From the NCBI RefSeq assembly GCF_016862795.1, contig NZ_BONQ01000122.1, positions 25,110 through 89,109 of the forward strand: a stretch of DNA of 64,000 bases. Direction: 5' to 3'. The notes under the pieces are model-generated. The model made no database searches. It had not been told where the DNA came from and saw nothing but the letters and a program-made list of their open reading frames with translations. The stretch is from Dactylosporangium siamense. GTDB taxonomy: Bacteria; Actinomycetota; Actinomycetes; Mycobacteriales; Micromonosporaceae. The position numbers and the translations under genes are program-made. Below, in pieces: positions 60,030 to 64,000 of this stretch; the first letter of the stretch is position 1; every line of letters begins with the position of its first letter.

Positions 60030-60524
60030 ATGCTCTCGTGGGGTCGCTTCCGGCGCTCGGCGCCGGACCTGGCCTCGTCCGGCCGTGCCCTGCTCTACCG
60101 CAACGGCGTCGGCCTGGCATATCTGGGCACCGTGCGCGCCGACGGCGGGCCACGGGTCCACCCGGTCAGCCCGCTGCTCGTCGAGGACGGGCTGTTCACG
60201 CTGCTCATGGTCTCCCCGAAACTCGAGGACCTGCTGCGCGACGACCGCTTCGCCCTCCACACGTTTCCCTTGCAGGACGCTGAGGACGCGTTCTACCTCA
60301 CCGGGCGGGCCAGGTTCCCGCGCGACCAGGCGCTGCGGCGCAGCGTCGCGGCCGCGTTCCTGGCCGAACGGGCGCTGTCGGGGCCGCCGCCCGGCTTCGG
60401 GCAGCACGTGCTCGTCGAGCTGCACGTGGAGACCTGCGTGCTGAGCCGCGCCGGCGAGCAGATCACCTGGGCGGCGGCCGAACCGAACCTGCACGAGATC
60501 GGCCGCCACCGGGCCATGCGGTAA
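60030..60524 (+). CDS. Pyridoxamine-5'-phosphate-oxidase-fold protein
   Basis: A 164-residue split-barrel protein. YRNGVGLAYLGTVRADGGPRVHPVSPLLVEDGLFTLLM is the flavin-binding opening strand set, followed by KLEDLLRDDRFALHTFP. Members bind FMN, F420 or heme; the exact cofactor and substrate are unknown. Single gene, divergent from the Cys-rich gene. The ATG has only a weak CAGTCT box 7 bases upstream and no ribosome site. Confidence 0.8.
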   Translation: MLSWGRFRRSAPDLASSGRALLYRNGVGLAYLGTVRADGGPRVHPVSPLLVEDGLFTLLMVSPKLEDLLRDDRFALHTFPLQDAEDAFYLTGRARFPRDQALRRSVAAAFLAERALSGPPPGFGQHVLVELHVETCVLSRAGEQITWAAAEPNLHEIGRHRAMR

Positions 60525-60576
60525 CGACACCCATCGCTGAACAGTGGTTCAGCGGCCCGTGCCGGCAGTCCTCGAC

Positions 60577-60582
60577 TAGGCT
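60577..60582 (+). promoter_or_regulatory. -10-like box TAGGCT for the SNF2 helicase gene
   Basis: TAGGCT ends 7 bases before the GTG at 60590, supporting that GTG as a leaderless start. Confidence 0.45.
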
Positions 60583-60589
60583 CGCGCGG

Positions 60590-63500
60590 GTGATCGTCGT
60601 CCACGCAGCCTGGCTCGACGGTCGTCTGTCGCTCTGGGCCGAGGACCCCGACCTGCCACCCGGCCGGCGCCGCGGCCGGTCGAAGGTGCCCCCGCACCCG
60701 TTCGCCGTCCGCGGGCTCCGCCTGGACGAGGACACCGGAGTGCCGGCGACCCGGACCCTCACCCTGCCGACCCGCGGCGACCTGCCCGAACCGTCGCCCG
60801 CCGCGCTCGGACCGCAAACACCGGCCGACGCCCCCCTGAGGCTGAGCGAGTGGACGGTCGACACCGTCGAATACGGCCCCGACGACGCCTACGCCCTGCT
60901 GCGCTCGACACTGGTGGCGATCGCGGCCGACGACGGCACCGAGGACTTCGTGTTCGGCGACTCGGTGCGCGCCCTGGCCACCGTCGCGTCCTTCGCCGCC
61001 TCCCTCGTCCGCCGCGGCCGCATGCTCCCCGGCCTGGGTCCTGCGGACGGCAGCGGCGCGGCCGGCCCCGCCGGCGGAGCGGTCCGCGGCGCCGGCGCCC
61101 GAACCGGAAGCATCGAGGCGCGCTGGGTGCCCGTGCTGACCGGCAAGGACGCCGCCTACACCCGGTCGCTCGCGCTGGCGCTGCCGCAGTCGGTGCTCGG
61201 CGCCGCACCGTCCCGGGCCGCGCTGCTCACCGAGGTCCTCGACACCCTCGTCGACGCCGCCGCCCGGGCCGTCCTGCCCGCCGCCACCCACCGGGTCACC
61301 GGCGTCGCCGGCGCGTGGCTGACCGCGCTCACCGGCACCGACCGCGGCGTGCCCGGCGCCGCCGGGGAGCTCGACGCGCTGCGCGACGACCTGGCCGCGT
61401 GGCAGGCGGACGCGATCGGCGGCACGGTGCGCGCCTGCTTCCGGCTCGTCGAGCCACCCGAGCCCGGCACGCTCGAAGAAGCCCTGGCCGACGACGACGA
61501 ACCCGTCTGGCGCCTGGAGTTCGCGCTGCAGGCCGCCGACGAACCGAGCCTCGTCGTGGACGCCGGCACCGTCTGGCAGGCACCCGGCCCGCTCGAACTG
61601 TCGCAGTGGCACGTCCCGGCGCCGCAGGAGACCCTGCTGGCTGAGCTCGGCCGGGCCAGCCGCCTGTACCCGGCCCTCGAGGACTCGCTGCGCGCCGCCC
61701 GGCCGGCCGGGCTCACCCTCGACACCGCCGGCGCGCACCAGCTGCTCAGCGACCACGCGCCGCTGCTGGCCGGTGCCGGGTTCGGGATGCTGCTGCCCGG
61801 TTGGTGGCGCAAGCCCCAGGCCCGGCTCGGCGCCCGGCTCACCGCCCGCAGCCCGTCCACGTCCCAGCCCGGCACGGTCGCCACCACCAGCGCCGTCGGC
61901 CTCGGCTCCGTCATCGACTACCGGTGGGAGCTCGCCATCGGCGAGGAGCCCCTCACCGAGGAGGAGCTGCGCCGGCTCGCCGACCTCAAGGCGCCCCTCG
62001 TCCAGCTGCGCGGGCAGTGGGTCGAGCTCGACCCGCGCCGCCTCGCCGCCGGCCTGGAGATCATGCGCAGGCAGGCCGACGAGAGCACGATGACCGTCGC
62101 GGACCTGCTGCACCTCGCTGGCGGCGACCCTGGAGACACTGGTGGAGGGCCCGGCGGGCTGCCCGTGGTCGAGGTCGCCGCCGACGGGTGGCTCGGCGAC
62201 CTGCTGTCCGGGGACACCGAGCTGCGCGTCCCGGCCGCCGAGCCGCCGGAGCGTTTCAACGGCAGCCTCCGGCCGTATCAACTCCGCGGCCTGAGCTGGC
62301 TGAGCTTCCTGGAATCGGCGGGGCTCGGCGGCATCCTCGCCGACGACATGGGCCTCGGCAAGACCGTCCAGCTCCTCGCCCTCCTCGCCGGTGAAGCGCC
62401 CGGCCCGACGCTGCTCATCTGCCCGATGTCACTGGTCGGCAACTGGCAGCGGGAGGCGGCGAAGTTCGCGCCGGCGCTGCGCGTGCACGTCCACCACGGC
62501 GCCGAACGCGCCCGCGGCGCCGCCTTCCGGGCCGCGGTCGCCGCGTCGGACCTCGTCGTCACCACCTACGCGATCGCGGCCCGGGACGCGGCCGCGCTGA
62601 AGTCGCTGTCGTGGCACCGGCTCGTCCTCGACGAGGCGCAGGCGGTGAAGAACGCCGCCACCAAACAGGCGGTCGCGGTCCGCGGGCTGCCGGCCCGGCA
62701 CCGCATCGCGGTCACCGGCACCCCGGTGGAGAACCGGCTCGCGGACCTATGGTCGATCATGGACTTCGCCAACCCGGGCCTGCTCGGCACCGCCACGAAG
62801 TTCCGCGAACGCTTCGCCGAGCCCGTCGAGCGGCGCGGCGACGCCGACGCGGCCGCGCGGCTGCGCCGCATCACCCAGCCCTTCGTGCTGCGCCGCCTGA
62901 AGACGGACCGCAGCATCATCTCCGACCTGCCGGAGAAGCTGGAGATGGAGGTGCTGTGCAACCTCACCCGCGAGCAGGCGTCGCTCTACCAGGCCGTCGT
63001 CGACGAGATGCTCGGCAAGATCGAGCGCAGCGAGGGCGTCGCCCGCCGCGGGCTCGTGCTGGCGACCATGACCCGGCTCAAGCAGATCTGCAACCACCCG
63101 GCGCACGCCATGCGCGACGGTAGCCGGCTCGCCGGTCGCAGCGGCAAGCTGCTGCGCCTGGAGGAGATCCTCGACGAGGTCCTCGCCGCCGGTGAACGGG
63201 CGCTCGTCTTCACCCAGTACGCGGAGTTCGGCGGCATGCTGCGCGCGCACCTCTCCGCCCGCCTCGGCCGCGAGGTCGCCTACCTGCACGGCGGGCTGGA
63301 CAAGTCGGCCCGGGACACGCTCGTCGCCCGGTTCCAGGCCGCGTCGGCGTCCTCGCCGCCGGTGTTCGTGCTGTCGCTGAAGGCCGGCGGGACCGGGCTG
63401 ACCCTCACCGCCGCCAACCACGTCGTGCACGTCGACCGGTGGTGGAACCCGGCCGTCGAGGACCAGGCGACCGACCGCGCGTTCCGCATCGGCCAGCGGC

Positions 63501-63685
63501 GCGCCGTGCAGGTCCGCAAGTTCGTCACCGCCGGCACCGTCGAGGAGAAGATCGCCGCCATGATCAACGAGAAGCGCGGCCTGGCCGCGAAGATCGTCGG
63601 CACCGGCGAGCAGTGGCTGACCGAGCTGTCCACCAGCGAGCTGCGGTCCCTCCTCGCGCTGGAGGCGGGCGCGGTCGTCGAGTAG
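60590..63685 (+). CDS. SNF2-family DEAD/DEAH-box helicase
   Basis: A 1031-residue ATPase. The N-terminal half (about 1-530) is the bacterial SNF2-associated region, with a recognisable EEELRRLADLKAPLVQLRGQWVELDP block near 470. The SNF2 core follows: LADDMGLGKTVQ (Walker A, near 585-595), LDEAQAVKN (Walker B, near 680), TGTPVENRL. The helicase C domain has FTQYAEFGGML, LHGGLDKSARD, and DRWWNPAVEDQATDRAFRIGQ. It should translocate on duplex DNA, possibly in repair or transcription recycling. No methyltransferase or nuclease neighbours suggest a defence role. Confidence 0.93.
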   Translation: MIVVHAAWLDGRLSLWAEDPDLPPGRRRGRSKVPPHPFAVRGLRLDEDTGVPATRTLTLPTRGDLPEPSPAALGPQTPADAPLRLSEWTVDTVEYGPDDAYALLRSTLVAIAADDGTEDFVFGDSVRALATVASFAASLVRRGRMLPGLGPADGSGAAGPAGGAVRGAGARTGSIEARWVPVLTGKDAAYTRSLALALPQSVLGAAPSRAALLTEVLDTLVDAAARAVLPAATHRVTGVAGAWLTALTGTDRGVPGAAGELDALRDDLAAWQADAIGGTVRACFRLVEPPEPGTLEEALADDDEPVWRLEFALQAADEPSLVVDAGTVWQAPGPLELSQWHVPAPQETLLAELGRASRLYPALEDSLRAARPAGLTLDTAGAHQLLSDHAPLLAGAGFGMLLPGWWRKPQARLGARLTARSPSTSQPGTVATTSAVGLGSVIDYRWELAIGEEPLTEEELRRLADLKAPLVQLRGQWVELDPRRLAAGLEIMRRQADESTMTVADLLHLAGGDPGDTGGGPGGLPVVEVAADGWLGDLLSGDTELRVPAAEPPERFNGSLRPYQLRGLSWLSFLESAGLGGILADDMGLGKTVQLLALLAGEAPGPTLLICPMSLVGNWQREAAKFAPALRVHVHHGAERARGAAFRAAVAASDLVVTTYAIAARDAAALKSLSWHRLVLDEAQAVKNAATKQAVAVRGLPARHRIAVTGTPVENRLADLWSIMDFANPGLLGTATKFRERFAEPVERRGDADAAARLRRITQPFVLRRLKTDRSIISDLPEKLEMEVLCNLTREQASLYQAVVDEMLGKIERSEGVARRGLVLATMTRLKQICNHPAHAMRDGSRLAGRSGKLLRLEEILDEVLAAGERALVFTQYAEFGGMLRAHLSARLGREVAYLHGGLDKSARDTLVARFQAASASSPPVFVLSLKAGGTGLTLTAANHVVHVDRWWNPAVEDQATDRAFRIGQRRAVQVRKFVTAGTVEEKIAAMINEKRGLAAKIVGTGEQWLTELSTSELRSLLALEAGAVVE

Positions 63686-63689
63686 CCCG

Positions 63690-63695
63690 TAAACT
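63690..63695 (+). promoter_or_regulatory. -10-like box TAAACT for the YciI-like gene
   Basis: TAAACT ends 6 bases before the ATG at 63702, predicting a leaderless mRNA separate from the helicase gene. Confidence 0.45.
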
Positions 63696-63701
63696 GCACC
63701 G

Positions 63702-63989
63702 ATGTTCGTGATCACGCTCAGCTATCTGGTCGGCGTCGAGGAGATCGACGAGGCGATGCCCGCCCACCGCGAGTGGCTCGACGCCCAGTATTCCGACGGC
63801 GTGTTCCTCGCCTCCGGCGCGCAGGTCCCCCGCAAGGGCGGCGTCATCCTCGCCGCCGGTCTGCCCCGGCTGGAGCTCGAGGCGCGACTGTCCCTCGACC
63901 CGTTCAAGCAGAAGAACCTCGCCTCCTACGAGGTGGTCGAGTTCGTGCCGCGCGCCGTCAAACCCGGCCTGGAGGCCCTGCAGGCATGA
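63702..63989 (+). CDS. YciI-like (YCII domain) protein
   Basis: A 95-residue dimeric alpha-beta barrel-type protein. FVITLSYLVGVEEIDEAMPAHREWLDAQYSDGVFLASGAQVPRKGGVILA is the YCII pattern, with His in PAHREWL the usual conserved residue. Some relatives degrade chlorinated aromatics, but most have no assigned role. It starts 16 bases after the helicase stop, with its own -10-like box. Sequence ends 11 bases later. Confidence 0.85.
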   Translation: MFVITLSYLVGVEEIDEAMPAHREWLDAQYSDGVFLASGAQVPRKGGVILAAGLPRLELEARLSLDPFKQKNLASYEVVEFVPRAVKPGLEALQA

Positions 63990-64000
63990 CCGGCCAGCGA

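Noticed and set aside
60590..63685. SNF2 helicase as part of a DISARM- or Dnd-like defence system
   Set aside because: No methyltransferase, phospholipase D, nuclease or Dnd/Pgl partner genes flank it; neighbours are PNPOx- and YciI-like genes.

Overview
The window is very GC-rich with almost no AT-rich sequence, many GTG/TTG starts and long antisense open frames. The gene content (OmpR-type two-component pair, FCD-type GntR regulator, F420/flavin LLM oxidoreductases, CbpM/CbpA/Hsp20 stress set, MsiK-style sugar ABC operon without its own ATPase, many leaderless-looking promoters) points to a filamentous actinomycete. The methyl-accepting chemotaxis protein fits a family with motile spores such as Micromonosporaceae (inference). 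I see no tRNA, rRNA, CRISPR array, phage or intact insertion sequence; this looks like ordinary chromosome with metabolic islands.

Layout. 1-8.8 kb: partial MarR regulator, methyltransferases, a Gly/Ser-repeat secreted protein, a histidine kinase/response regulator pair with a divergent membrane protein, a LysR/glutamine-amidotransferase divergent pair, a metallophosphoesterase and an EEP-family phosphatase. 8.8-17 kb: an alpha/beta hydrolase whose 3' end is tandemly duplicated, acetyltransferases, an amidase, an SGNH lipoprotein and an LLM monooxygenase. 17-21.7 kb: a secreted vWA/Calx-beta protein, a chemotaxis receptor and a TerF-like vWA protein. 21.7-30.4 kb: a carbohydrate island with a binding protein, two permeases and a DUF5107 protein in one overlapping operon, a divergent secreted GH16 glucanase, a DeoR regulator and gluconokinase. 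30.4-38.5 kb: dehydrogenases, a double acetyltransferase, a pyruvate-oxidase-like TPP enzyme and a membrane FKBP. 38.6-44.1 kb: malate synthase translationally coupled to glycolate oxidase GlcD-GlcE-GlcF. 44.1-49.1 kb: a mini zinc ribbon, a TM2 protein, an ABC exporter, a GntR regulator and an RTX-repeat secreted protein. 49.3-54.6 kb: a nitrogen-scavenging operon of allophanate hydrolase, two isochorismatase-fold amidohydrolases and a purine-permease-like transporter, followed by an AtzH-like gene. 54.6-57.8 kb: protein-quality-control genes HdeD-like, CbpM, CbpA, Hsp20 and DUF2267. 57.9-64 kb: a kinase-LLM fusion protein, a Cys-rich protein, a PNPOx-fold protein, an SNF2 helicase and a YciI-like protein.

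The two most coherent functional units are (i) the 49.3-54.6 kb operon. It reads as a complete route for biuret, and plausibly triuret, to allophanate and then ammonia plus CO2. It has its own transporter, an operator-like palindrome at the first start codon and an AtzH-like accessory enzyme. (ii) The aceB-glcDEF operon turns glycolate into glyoxylate and then malate in one transcript. A third theme is regulatory: at least 15 genes have a TANNNT-like -10 box ending only 6-8 bases before the start codon, which suggests leaderless mRNAs and fixes several start sites.
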